Part shown: positions 12,972 to 23,737 of the stretch, piece after piece | Position numbering within the stretch: position 1 is the first letter of the stretch | Layout: each line of letters starts with the position of its first letter | NCBI GenBank assembly: GCA_037783545.1 | Contig: JBBELK010000399.1 | Location: forward strand, 248,001-312,000 | DNA from: Henricia sp. BOLD:AAB3569 | Lineage: Eukaryota > Echinodermata > Asteroidea > Spinulosida > Echinasteridae | Direction: 5' to 3' | Length of the DNA: 64,000 nucleotides | Notes under the pieces: generated by a model | Seen by the model: the letters and a program-made list of their open reading frames with translations, nothing else | Told to the model about the DNA's origin: nothing | The model's database searches: none | Position numbers and translations under genes: made by a program

Positions 12972-13050
12972 AGTGCCCGGACTTCGATTCAAACCCAGGT
13001 CCTTTGCTTACATGGCCAATTGCTCTACCAACTGAGCTATCTGGGCATCC
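12972..13050 (-). repeat. tRNA-like sequence (SINE head or tRNA pseudogene)
   Basis: The minus strand has GCCCAGATAGCTCAGTTGGT, a good acceptor arm and D arm, and TCCGGGC at the 3' acceptor side. The anticodon stem does not pair and the T stem has two mismatches, so this is not a functional tRNA gene. Confidence 0.6.
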
Positions 13051-13059
13051 CGCCAGGGC

Positions 13060-15886
13060 ACCGCAACAATCTCGTGTTTGCCTCGTTTTTTGATTAAGTA
13101 CCGTCTTTCATGTAATTTATCAGGTTTTAAAAGTTTTGCCTGAGAAAAAGGTGGGTAGTGGACTCCTTTTCCGTCCCTTAAATTAACTAACCGGGTCTGT
13201 TAGTTATAGGCCTACATTTCAAGGGCAAAGCAATCATTTAACGAGGCCTAGAAATTAGTTATTTCCTATAATCTTAATGAAACCTCATAAAACGAGTTAT
13301 TATTTTAGCAAAACATCCGCAAGTTAAAATTTCACTGCAAAACAAAATCTGTCAACTGCTACCGTATTTAATTCATCTTTAAGGAAACGCGCTAGGCTCG
13401 TTTAGTCACGTCTTGTTTCAAAATAATCCACGTGTGTTGATTTACAGGTGAACAAAATGGCGTCGTTCGGACGAAACCAAAGTTATTAAAATCATTCGTA
13501 GAATACTATACGAAAAGTCGGAAAGAAAACAAGGTTTAAAGGTCTTATAGATGATCTGTTTTTGAGCGATTCTGGGAATAAAACCATTATAAATTAAAAG
13601 AAATACATCAACAAACTCATCCGAAGAAATTTCAGCTCTGTCAAATGTACCACATATGCGTTTTACCGGTCTTGGCTGGGTGTTTCAAATATTCGTTCTC
13701 AGTCGGTGGGGTACTCTGTGGCTCTACTGTGGCGCGCGTCATATACTGCGTGTGTGCGCGACCCATGCACGATCTTACAAAAATACTAAAACCATATCAA
13801 CCAGTTGCATCTTGCAAAGCATGTGACACTGAAACGCACGAAGGCGCACACTTTATTTCTATTTTTGCTCGCTATAATTGTCTCTGACCTAATAGCGTTA
13901 ATCCTCTGGCTGTTACATTCATTGAATTTAATCCCGTAATTGCAGGCATCCGCATCAATATAAAGTACCCCGCCATAATGTTTACTGCAGACTGACACTT
14001 ATTTAACCCGTTGTATACAATAAGACACTTATATGTTGATTTAACTTTAACATTGTTTTTATTTAGTTGTCTTGTATTAATTGGTAAAAAACGATGTTGA
14101 ATATTTTTTCTCTATATTGCATGCTTGAAACAGTCTGAGGCAGGATTCGAACCAGCGACCCGCCTGCTTTTTTAAGTCTGTCTGATGTAAATGGAAAGTC
14201 TATTAAAATGATCAATGGACACTAATTGATTGCATTGGTCAATGACGTAAGAGCATTTAATACATTTCCCGGCGTAATCTCCACTCTGCTGGAAATAGCC
14301 ACTCAATTGCACTACTCATTTAATAAAATATAGTTCCTCTGACCTTCAACTGTGTTGACGTTTTGTCGTTGTTTTTTACAGATAAAGTTCGCCTACTAGG
14401 CGTGGTCAAATATATGAAATATTATCAGGGATTAGCACGACTGTTTTAGCCAAATATTGAAGCAGGGTGACCGGTTGGGAGAAGGACAAATTATGACGTC
14501 ATCTCAACGCCGCTGGGCATTACTTAGGCTTATTCATATGACCTTAAAATAGCTCACCCTACTATTTTTGGTTCAGTTATAAGTCTAGAATATGTACACA
14601 GTATATTGTACAAGATTTACAAGCCAAATTATTCACGAAATACCTTTTTGACTGTATAATTTATTTTAAAAACTGCCATTTGACACTCGTCGTATACTCT
14701 TAAACAGCTAGAATCCCCCCTTCCACATTTTGTTTTGTTTTTCTGTTTATCATGGAGGTGTATGTGTCTACAACACCATCACAACTTGTTTTTCACAAAA
14801 AAATCGACAGACTTTTGCTTAAAACGTAAAGCAGTTCCGACCCTCTTCACCCAAATTCTGAAACGCTCGAGGTCACTTGGCTTGTTTATCAACAGGGTTT
14901 TGACGTCATCCTGAGAAACATACAGTGCAGTATTGAATGGAAAATACACGAAGTGAATGTTTATCATGCCTATTTTGTCCTTGTAATTCAAAATACAAAC
15001 GTTAAAAAACACTTCATGTAATATGACAGCAATCTACTATTACCTGTTTTGTGAAAAAACGATGAAATTGTGGCTCACAGTGAAGCTCTTTTGAAGTAAA
15101 TACGAACGGCATTCACAGCGGTCTGTGTACGGTCCACTGTGTACGGTCCACTGCGGCGTAGTTTCCACGTGTTTGGACAACGGCCGTACAAGTTATAAAA
15201 TGAGCGACTCATTTTTCTCTCTCTTGGTAATAGAAAAGAAAATCTTTCTGCTCTTTTTTTTTCATAGTGTCTGGTAAAACATGCAACCACGCAACTACTG
15301 GGCATATCTCTGGCTTTTTGGAACAACAAAATTCTTCAAAAAACACCATCTAAAAGAGACGGTTTTCCAAGTTTTTGCGTGTAAACGTATGGAGCTAACT
15401 ATCGTGTTGACTTCTCTTTCTCAGGATTGCGTCACGGGGTCACGCGCATTACATGAATACCTAATGAGCGTTTCAGAAATCGCGAAAATCTCATTTTCGA
15501 AAAGCGCACTTTTGCTTGCAATTTATCCACTTAAAACCGACAATTAAAAAAAAATAAAAATCCACGTCGGCAAGAGGGATGTTTGGACTATCGAAAAAAG
15601 CATAAATGCTGGATTTTCGTCAAGGGGGATTCTTCCTCTTTAATATACCTTTTTGCATCGGCGGCAATATTTGTGGTTTTCTCTTTTACACAACTAAACA
15701 ACGTACGATTTTTAACATTGGACAAGACTACGGCTTCAAACTTAAAATGTTTGTATCCAAATATACGCATCTCTTTAAAACCACAAACTTTTTGAATAAT
15801 GTCAACACACCGCAAGGTAAAATATACAATCATTGAAGAACATTTGGAAAAAAATATGTACACAAACACCTTTCTCGTGAAGCTAA
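13060..15886. other. Region 3' of the Ig gene, no gene recognised
   Basis: Small ORFs only. There is a tandem GTGTACGGTCCACT pair near 15124-15150 and a tRNA-like box B fragment near 14140. No convincing exon. Confidence 0.4.
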
Positions 15887-15950
15887 GAAGCACGTGACAA
15901 TTAATGTCACGTGGAAGTTGATGTCATATGAAAGTTAATGTCACGTGACG
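15887..15950. promoter_or_regulatory. Three CACGTG E-boxes, one a GTCACGTGAC
   Basis: CACGTG occurs at 15891, 15908 and 15942, with CATATG at 15925. Each lies in an AATGTCACGTG-like repeat, 15-75 bp beyond the stop codon of the Ig gene. The 15941 copy is a full GTCACGTGAC palindrome, a consensus for bHLH-Zip factors (MITF/TFEB, USF). Function is inferred only. Confidence 0.5.
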
Positions 15951-15962
15951 AAAATGATGTAG

Positions 15963-17786
15963 CTAAACCATGGTAACATATATCTCAGTTTCCGTTTTTC
16001 TCGTGCCCGTTTCCTCTTCGCCGTTTTCGGAATTCACCGAAGAAAACACCCAACTCCCCGTGGGTAGCAGCTGAGACTCCCGTAAGACCGTCTTATTGGC
16101 CCCGTCGACTCGCGTCTCCCGTCTCGCCACGATGACGTCCGGTGGTAGCGGAGGTTTCTTTGGTAAGTCTACGCTAACAGGGGTCGCGTTGCTGGTAGAT
16201 TTGTACGTCAGCAGCGTCGGTGTGGTGGACTTCTTGCCGAACGATGCAGTTGCCAAGTTGAGGTCCTTGTCACCTCGCACCGTGCCCTTGGTCTGATTGC
16301 GACAACAACACTGGCACAATATGGCGAACGCTATAATTAGGATGATGATGCTCATTCCAGCTTCACACAGAGCAACGATGATGAGCGGACTCAGAGACGA
16401 ACTCGGCTGGTCTGATACGGGAGATGTTTCAGAGACGGTTTCTCGAGGTGACGGTGAGGGTGTTGATGTTCCGTTAGCAATATCCAGGAGGCCGGTTACG
16501 GAACTTGGTGTCGTTGGCACCGGGGTCTCTCTCGGTGACCTCCCGATATTGCCAGGGCGTTGGATAGTTTCGGCGGCATGGCGCGGCCCGGCAGTCGGTG
16601 CTGGCTTAATCCTTCCGCTACTGTCATCAGATGATACACTCCATGCTGCCTGACCGATTACAGGTCTGGGCGCCACACGGTCTCCATTATCACCTGTCCG
16701 CACCGGCTGTCCACGGCGATCAGTCCTGCTGACTGATGAAACTTGACTCTTGACTCGGACTTCCATGTCCACCACATGACGTACACTACTCGGAGAAGAC
16801 ACGCTACAGGAAATCACTAAACCCTGATCCTGGGGTGTGATATGCAGAATAGTTATTCGGGTTCCATCAGGACTGAGGGAGTATCGAGAGGCCGGCAGGT
16901 CAGGTTTAAACGCCCAGGAAGGGCTCCCTAACGTGGCGTCGCCATGTCTCCTCATGCCCTTGCGTGCGGGGCAGGGAAGGTGAGCCTCCAATCCCGAGAC
17001 CAAGTCCACCGTGATACGAGTCCGGTTTTGGACAGGGGATACCTCGATGAAAGGCCCCATTGAACAGCTGCGAAGTGCCTCCCCTGTCGCGCTGTCCTGG
17101 TCCCTAAACTCAATCAAACACGTCACCCTTTCCGTCCTTAATTCCGCTACGTCCATCGGGAAATTCAAATCGTAAGGTTCGCCCTCGTCTGTTTTATTCT
17201 CAAGTAAAATACTTCCTTCAGAATTTTGTAATTTTACTATCGTACCTGGTTGATTGTTGAGTACCGTACACCCGACAGAGACTGGTTGGCCTTGGCTAGC
17301 CGCTAGTGACAACTGTCTTTCCGTAGGATGGATACATCGCAACGACGGTTTCAGGAAGTCCACAACCACTAATTTGGCCGCTTTGGACCGCGACCAACGT
17401 CGGTGGTTCAACTCCCAAAACTCGACGATGTAACAATGGTAAATTCCCGCGTCGTCGGCCTGCACATTGTGGATGAAAAGGTTGTAGTAGAGGTTTCCGT
17501 CGGCGATGCCGTTCTCGACTGTGATCCGGGATAGTTTATCAGGGTCTTTCGTGAGAACCGACTCGCCACTCGTCTGAAAGGTACTCTCTTTCATCCAAGC
17601 CACGGCCTGGTTCTCGGCTAAAGACGATACTTGGCATTCCAGCCGGGCTGTGCGTCCAGCTTGCACAATAGTGTCCTGGGGTTCCATGACAAAGCCTGGA
17701 AGTGGAAGACCATCTGATGTGGTCTGAGCCCACACACAGGTCGCAAAGACCGTCAGAAGTTCGACTGCAGATATCATGACGGACAT
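15963..17786 (-). CDS. Immunoglobulin-superfamily type I membrane protein, single exon, 607 aa
   Basis: Presumed cell-surface receptor or adhesion protein. Residues 1-20 form a signal peptide ending in VWA. Ig domain 1 covers about 33-142, with C51, W64 and ADDAGIYHC (C118). It is followed by two weaker Ig-like units, the second with SLRCIHP and VSVGC, the third with AHLPCP, SWAFKPD and ISCSV. A Ser/Thr/Pro-rich stalk precedes a membrane span at about 468-490, then CQCCC. The 109-residue tail has KKPPLPP (class I SH3-ligand pattern) at about 542-548 and ends EIYVTMV: YVTM (603-606) fits YxxM, and TMV at the terminus fits a class I PDZ ligand. Domain 1 looks closest to nephrin/Kirrel-type V-set domains, but I cannot assign an orthologue. 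No intron interrupts the frame. The start at 17786 gives a clean signal peptide; another ATG lies three codons in. Confidence 0.85.
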   Translation of the reverse strand: MSVMISAVELLTVFATCVWAQTTSDGLPLPGFVMEPQDTIVQAGRTARLECQVSSLAENQAVAWMKESTFQTSGESVLTKDPDKLSRITVENGIADGNLYYNLFIHNVQADDAGIYHCYIVEFWELNHRRWSRSKAAKLVVVDFLKPSLRCIHPTERQLSLAASQGQPVSVGCTVLNNQPGTIVKLQNSEGSILLENKTDEGEPYDLNFPMDVAELRTERVTCLIEFRDQDSATGEALRSCSMGPFIEVSPVQNRTRITVDLVSGLEAHLPCPARKGMRRHGDATLGSPSWAFKPDLPASRYSLSPDGTRITILHITPQDQGLVISCSVSSPSSVRHVVDMEVRVKSQVSSVSRTDRRGQPVRTGDNGDRVAPRPVIGQAAWSVSSDDSSGRIKPAPTAGPRHAAETIQRPGNIGRSPRETPVPTTPSSVTGLLDIANGTSTPSPSPRETVSETSPVSDQPSSSLSPLIIVALCEAGMSIIILIIAFAILCQCCCRNQTKGTVRGDKDLNLATASFGKKSTTPTLLTYKSTSNATPVSVDLPKKPPLPPDVIVARRETRVDGANKTVLRESQLLPTGSWVFSSVNSENGEEETGTRKTETEIYVTMV

Positions 17787-18400
17787 TCTGGCGTCGTTTG
17801 GCCTCAGGATGATGTGTCCATTTGCTAATGTCCGTCTGCTTCGTGTAGGCTATACGCACCAGTCCAATCGCGTTCACTCTATCCGTTGTGCATTTGCGAA
17901 GTTAAATCAGTTGACCATAAATCCGTCCAATAATTACAGCACTCAACAGCTGTCGTTCAATCGTTCAATCGTCAGCATTCGATGCTGTTCACGAGTCCAA
18001 GTTCACCGTGACGTTCAGCGCTTGTACTGTCCACGCCGTAAACGTTGAAGAGTGACCAAATTCCCCAGGTAACTTCTGTATGCATGGAGGAACTGCGTCC
18101 AAGAAATTCCCGGAAAATATGAACTTCTGCAGAACACTGCATGCGGTGGTACTGTGGGCTCTCATAAATACCGGGCCGAGATGTCAGGACGCTCCTTGTA
18201 TAATGACGAGTTACACCCGGGCTTCTTTCCACTATCGTCTCCGGGGACGGACAAATATTGATGAAAAATTTCCCGGTGACTCTACCCCCTTCCTCTCCCT
18301 CTTTCGCTGTGTTCCGTTTTGAGGCACCTCCCACTCTTACTTGACTTGAGAAGCAGTTGCTGTCCCGACGACTGTTTGATGTATGACTCAACGTTTCATT
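17787..18400 (-). promoter_or_regulatory. Presumed 5' leader and promoter of the Ig gene
   Basis: On the minus strand TATTTAT lies at 18170-18164, about 380 bp upstream of the start codon, in a more GC-rich stretch, and could be a TATA-like element. The leader holds out-of-frame ATGs, for example at 17877. An upstream non-coding exon cannot be excluded. Confidence 0.35.
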
Positions 18401-18720
18401 TTAGACAACTTTGTCATTATCCAACGGATTTTAACAAAGATTTCACATCATGCAAACAAGGCTTGACAAATCTTATTGAGTAAGTTTCATCAGTTTTGAC
18501 CTAGAAGGCGAGATTTTATAGCCATGCGAAAAAAAAGGTCAATTTTAGAATTCGCCACTTTCGTCTTGGCCTCCTCCAATGTCGATACACCGCTGGAGAC
18601 TGGTGGAATATGCATGCTGGAGCCAAAAGCCTCTGAAGAAAATGCAGGATCACCCCTAATATTATTGCAATCCATCTTCAAAGTTGATCGTTTTATTCCT
18701 CAATTGGAATAAATGCATTA

Positions 18721-18840
18721 TTGTTTACACCCTAGGTGTTAAAACTAATAGGTGTGGTGTTAAAACTTAACACCAGGTTTGGTATCTATATAAGACAACA
18801 CCACTGGTGTTAATTTAACACCACAGTTTCTGCAGTGTAC
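18721..18840. mobile_element. Small MITE rich in GGTGTTAA / TTAACACC
   Basis: Several inverted GGTGTTAA words, including the near-palindrome GGTGTTAAAACTTAACACC, lie between ACACC-type ends, with CTGCAGTGTAC at the right edge. Confidence 0.6.
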
Positions 18841-19338
18841 AATATGTCTACCGGCTATGACTTTGCAATGGAATTGTCTGGATGAGCCAATGTCATTTGT
18901 TTATTGTTCTATACTTGACCGTCTGATGACCGCCATTAATGAAGAGGAAATGACCAATAAGGTGTTTCGATATTTTCCGAGGACACGGTTGCCCTTTTCG
19001 CTGTGTTGGGAACATCGTTAAGTGGCACAAGAACAGAAGACAAAGCCCTACGTGTAATCCTCTGATTGGTTGATTTCCTGTTTTGCGACCAGAATGTGAC
19101 GAATCAGATCACGAGGATCGTGGTTGCTGCTCCAGAGAGATTGAGGTATTATCCAATTATCTCTCGCGATCTCAACGGTGAGATGTGTTATCTATACAAG
19201 TGGTCTGGTTCCACTTTTAATGCATTATACAGAGCATTAAAATTGTCACCGTAACCAAAAACGTGTTTCTGAGTAATTGCTGATTTAAACCTTGGTAAAT
19301 GTCTGAATTCGTCATTTCTTGGTTTTGATTTCTTTATA
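18841..19338. other. Intergenic, no gene recognised
   Basis: Nothing supported beyond short ORFs. Confidence 0.4.
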
Positions 19339-19955
19339 CACTCGACCAAAAATGTTCTGTCACCCGTAAGACATTTATAGGTATTTATTATTAAATTGGA
19401 TTTAATGTAGGAAAATAATATATCAAATTTTAGCTGAACATATCCCTCAAAAGAATAGAGCTCAAGAGAGATCATGATGGCAAGCTTCACGGAACAGGAA
19501 TGCAACAAAGGAGTGTGGGGTCAGAATGAAAAACACCCAAAAACAACGATGTAAACTTTATTGCACTCAAGCAAGGGGAGTTACAGTTCAGTATTTTGCT
19601 TCCACCATACCTAATGCAATGGCACGATTTAGATTGGACAATTTAACCATTTTGATTTGGATGTTTTTGACAAGACATTGATCAATCCAAACTCACTTTA
19701 AAATGTCCTAATTGTCTACACACAAATTGCCCAAATCACAAGTTGCATTGTTCTTTGGTGTTTTTCATTCTGACCCCACACTCCTTTGTTGCATTCCTGT
19801 TCAGTGAAGCTTGCCATTATGATCTCTCTTGAGCTCTATTCCTTTGAGGGATATGTTTAGCTAAAATTTGATATATTATTTTCCTATATTAAATCCAATT
19901 TCATAATAAATATCTACAAATGTCTTACTGGTGACGGAACCTTTTTGGTCGAGTG
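19339..19955. mobile_element. Foldback element with ~200-bp arms
   Basis: The arm 19339-19537 (from CACTCGACCAAAAATG) is the inverse of 19757-19955 (to TTTTTGGTCGAGTG), with scattered mismatches. The loop of about 220 bp has no ORF. No clear target duplication. Confidence 0.85.
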
Positions 19956-20357
19956 TTTGTTTTGGCAAAGTTTTAAACTGTGGTACAAAAGTCATGTACT
20001 ATGATCACATGCACCATTTTCCCTTCTCCACAAATTGAATGATTCAATCCTAATTCCGTTTCCTGGTTTGGTTTCCTGTTACAAAATGTCGCATATATAT
20101 AATCCTCTTTGGCAGACGTGTTAAATAAAACGTCCTTAATTAGGATATCCATGTTTGCATGTTTCTTTTGCACTTTGCTCGAGAAATCAAAAAGAGAGAT
20201 TTCCCCACAATCGCTCTAGAAGATCTGTTTTCAATAGAGCGTTTCCTGTAATCTGCAATGCCACTGGCAGATCCTAAACAAATTTCACGGGCAGCCCCTT
20301 TCGATTTCCGTCCTTCTAAATTCATTCGCAGAGATTCCCCATTCAGTTGATTTCGCT

Positions 20358-20727
20358 TTAAAGGAGTGTGACCAGATCACTTTTTTTTTACCCATAACTC
20401 CCCGGGTTTTACCTTATGGGTCATGAGATTTTTATATCATAACATCCGTTATATTTTTCTGATTAGGAAACTGAAACTCCCGCGCTTCTAGGCCGCATAT
20501 TTCCGAGGATATCGTCGAAAATCCACCGATTATTTGTAAACTGATTTTCCAGTATCAACGTTTATCCGCTGAAAGCCGACTCGATATAGTTTTGTTAATT
20601 TTTTTACTGGAAATTGCGAATGTTTTCGGGTTTTTGGGACAGGGGAGGTGTGTATGGGAGCTACTTGATAATATTGGTAAGTTACATCGAAAACTATTTT
20701 CCAGAAACTCTGGTCACGCTCCTTTAA
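20358..20727. mobile_element. MITE family B (diverged copy)
   Basis: Ends TTTAAAGGAGTGTGACCAGA and CACGCTCCTTTAA. The interior shares GAGGATATCGTCGAAAA with the other copies. Confidence 0.75.
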
Positions 20728-21737
20728 GCCTTGTTCTGGAAGAGTTTTGTTATGCATGTCATGTTCAAGCCTTCTCTCAAATTTAAGAGGTATTTTATTT
20801 CGACCCTGCATCACATTTCCCACGGTCCTCAAACGCCCTATATAGCAGTCCTCTCTGAGACAGTTTTAATTCAAGTCACAAGTAGCACTTCCGTCGCAAC
20901 TCGCAAGACCAAGAATTCTCATTGGAGAATTTTAGCATGTAAAGAGTATTGCTTAGGGACACAGTGGTCATCGGATTAAAGGAATATACGTGCAGCATAC
21001 GGGTACCACTATTCCCATTTCTAGTGCTTTAGTACTTTAATCACCAGGCATATTCGTCGACTAAAAGGCACATTCATCGAATAGCTGAAAGATATTTTGA
21101 CTACTTTTCGATTCTTGAACTTGTTATACTGCTATTTGGCAAATTATTGGCGTTTAATTGCCTGCCCCTGGCGGAAGCTCGCATTACTCCCTACGGATAG
21201 CCCCGGGCGTCGTTACAATGCGTGCATGTAAAAGGCACCGTCATCCGCTCCACTTTACGGGTCGGGTGTCTGGTCTGCGCGCTGAAAAGGTTATCGGACC
21301 GTACGCGTTGTTGTTACGGCTGGCTGGAAAGAACACGGTTGAGCTGAAGTGAGAATGTCTCAACGGATGTTTGGATTTGTGTTTAGGGATTACATGAAAT
21401 AATAGACCACGTATTCAAGTAATTATTTCAGTGTATAGCAATTAACGCCACGCCCGGGTTGGATAAGGCGTACGCCCTAAAGGAAATGTCTTCAGCCAGG
21501 TCGGACCTTAATCTTTTGTCTGCAGGAGCAAAATCGGAAGACGCTAAATCGCACTGTTTAGTATTCTATAAGTCACCTTTTAACTTTCCCTGTAATTTTA
21601 CAATGGGCGTTTCAGACAACTGCTCAATGTACGCAGCTATTTTATGACTCTAAACGATGACGTCACACGGTCACCGCCCTTTTGCGCAATCATTTTACCG
21701 AAACGAGACTAAATCTGCTAAAAACGACATCGACACG
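20728..21737. other. Intergenic, no gene recognised
   Basis: Short ORFs without domains; nothing delimited. Confidence 0.4.
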
Positions 21738-22255
21738 TGACTCAAATGCCCGACTCTATGGCTGCGTTCGGGCGTGCAGTTCTCGTTACTCGGGAGTATG
21801 TAATGCGTGCGCATTGCACTCGGGTCACATCACGCGAACGGCAAGTCCGCAGTCCGCGCGCGCGAATGGCAATTATCAGTGAAGATGGCCGTCTCTTGCC
21901 ATCACTGCACAAAAAATGACGTTTCATTGCTCACAAGAAACTGAGGAAATACAGGCCGTAAGTCGTGAGAACCTTTGATGCCGTCTAAAACAAACCTTAG
22001 TGAGTTATTGTTTCAGTTATTGAGTTGACACGTTGAGCAAATTCACCAAAAATCCCACCCATATTCCACCATCTTCGTACAAATCACATGACACTTGACA
22101 GGAGTAGGCCTATATACGAGCACACTCCCATTTGTTGGGGAGTAGTGAGAGCATACTCTCCTCGACCCGAGTGTCGTTAATCTTGCCGTTCACGCGCGCA
22201 GGAGTATAACTCGTGTTAACACGAGTACACGCCCGAACGCAGCCAAAAGGTGACT
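21738..22255. mobile_element. Foldback/MITE with GGCTGCGTTCGGGCGTG ends
   Basis: ATGGCTGCGTTCGGGCGTG at 21758 is inverted at 22228-22245 (CACGCCCGAACGCAGCC), with GTGACTCAAA outside both ends. A single diverged end is also seen at 6279. Confidence 0.7.
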
Positions 22256-22313
22256 CAAAATTGACACATTTCAAAATTATACATACAATTTTCGCAATAT
22301 TGGCCTACATTAA

Positions 22314-22669
22314 TTAAAGGTGGTATCCAGATCACATTTTTGAGTCCCCCATTTTTCCCCCATGGGTGTTGAGATTTTGATACCATATCATTTGTCATAT
22401 TTTTCTCATTACCGTTCTGAAAATTCGCGTTCTCAATCCGTATATTTTTAAGGATATCGTCAAAAACCACCGATGTTTTGTAAACTAATTTATCCGTTCC
22501 ATAAAGCAGTACAGTAATTACACCAACCTTTTTGCTTCAACATCCAAATTGGAGATTGCAAATTTCTTGTTTTCTTCCCATTTATAGTATTTTGGTGAGG
22601 CATTTTATATGTTCTTGAATAGGTTCAAACAAAATCCATTTTCTGGAAAATCTGAAGACGCTCCTTTAA
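22314..22669. mobile_element. MITE family B (good reference copy)
   Basis: About 356 bp, uninterrupted. Starts TTAAAGGTGGTATCCAGATC and ends GACGCTCCTTTAA. No ORF of transposase type. Confidence 0.8.
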
Positions 22670-22975
22670 AAGCCGACCTGTCAATGTTTAGAACTTTTGT
22701 AGGTCATACCTTTAGTGCATGTGTATCCGACGTGTGACTGTCTTGCGAGAGTCACCCAATCCGCTGGGAAAAGGTCAACGGGTTAACTTGGGACATCCTT
22801 AACATTATAGGCCACCTTAAACCACATAATGAATGAGCCAGTCGCCTGCGTAAAGTTCACAGAAAACTAAGTTCTTAATTTATCCTTTGCCACTTATAAA
22901 TTTATTTTCTTACTCAGCCCTCAATCATGTCTCTATTTTAAAAAAATATTTTGATTTATTTTTATTTATGGAACT

Positions 22976-23155
22976 TCTATTCGCAGCCCTTTGGCTAAAT
23001 TGTATGAAGCTCACAAGTGGCTTTTACCTAAACATCGAGATGTATATATTAGGTGGGCGGCGCCATTGGCAGCCGACGGGCCCCCCTCTTCACAAAAGAG
23101 TGCTCTGGGTTTTTATGTGCGTTTTATGTACGTTCTCTTTGCGGGGGGAGGGGGG
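22976..23155. mobile_element. SINE family 1, partial
   Basis: Shares CCTAAACATCGAGATG and GGCGCCATTGGCAG with the inverse of 53340-53470, then AAAGAGTGCTCTGGG. It is truncated before the tRNA head and followed by a G-rich patch near 23141-23161. Confidence 0.6.
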
Positions 23156-23459
23156 TGGGGGCGCATTAGCTTGTTATTAATATAAAAAAACTGTGAAAGA
23201 AGCGATTTGACAATTTGCTGGGGTATGTAAAATAACAATGAAATATATTGTTTAAATTTAATCATATATTATTTTTAGCTGTTTGTTGTTTTTATTTCGA
23301 AGCGGTTGTGAAAAAACGCACTGTCAATTCTATTGATCGATAAATAATATGCGCAAATTACGTCAGCATTTTTATGTCCAGCAAGAAAAATATGAATGGA
23401 ACAAGTGTAATGTCTTGCTATTTATAGAAAATTGTTGGTTTTAGCTTGTTTTTGGCACA

Positions 23460-23737
23460 GAGGGAATCCCGTTGTGCACGCGCGCGTGTCGCGCTTGCGT
23501 AATCCATGATGTCATTTGGGAATCCCTAATGGTACGCATGCGTCATAGGCTGTGAACTGTGCACTGTCCGTTTTGTTGATTGTTTACTAGCGCCTGTCAC
23601 GCCATTTTCTTTTACTGTCAACATAACAACGTCTACCAAAAACAAGCAAGTTTCGTCAATGCACTGATTCAGAGACGTGGCCAGAGTTGCTCCACGCGTC
23701 CAGGGGAATTTGAAGTCAGAAAACTGGAGAAAAGAAC
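23460..23737 (+). promoter_or_regulatory. Presumed RCAN promoter and 5' leader
   Basis: CpG-richer than its surroundings (CACGCGCGCGTGTCGCG at 23477). TACGCATGCGTCA near 23534 resembles an NRF1-type site, and TGATGTCAT near 23508 is CRE-like. No TATA box is obvious. Confidence 0.35.

Noticed and set aside
12972-13050. tRNA gene on the minus strand
   Set aside because: Good box A and acceptor arm, but the anticodon and T stems do not pair.
16096-16653. Plus-strand ORFs of 66 and 118 codons
   Set aside because: Antisense shadows of the Ig-superfamily gene with no independent support.
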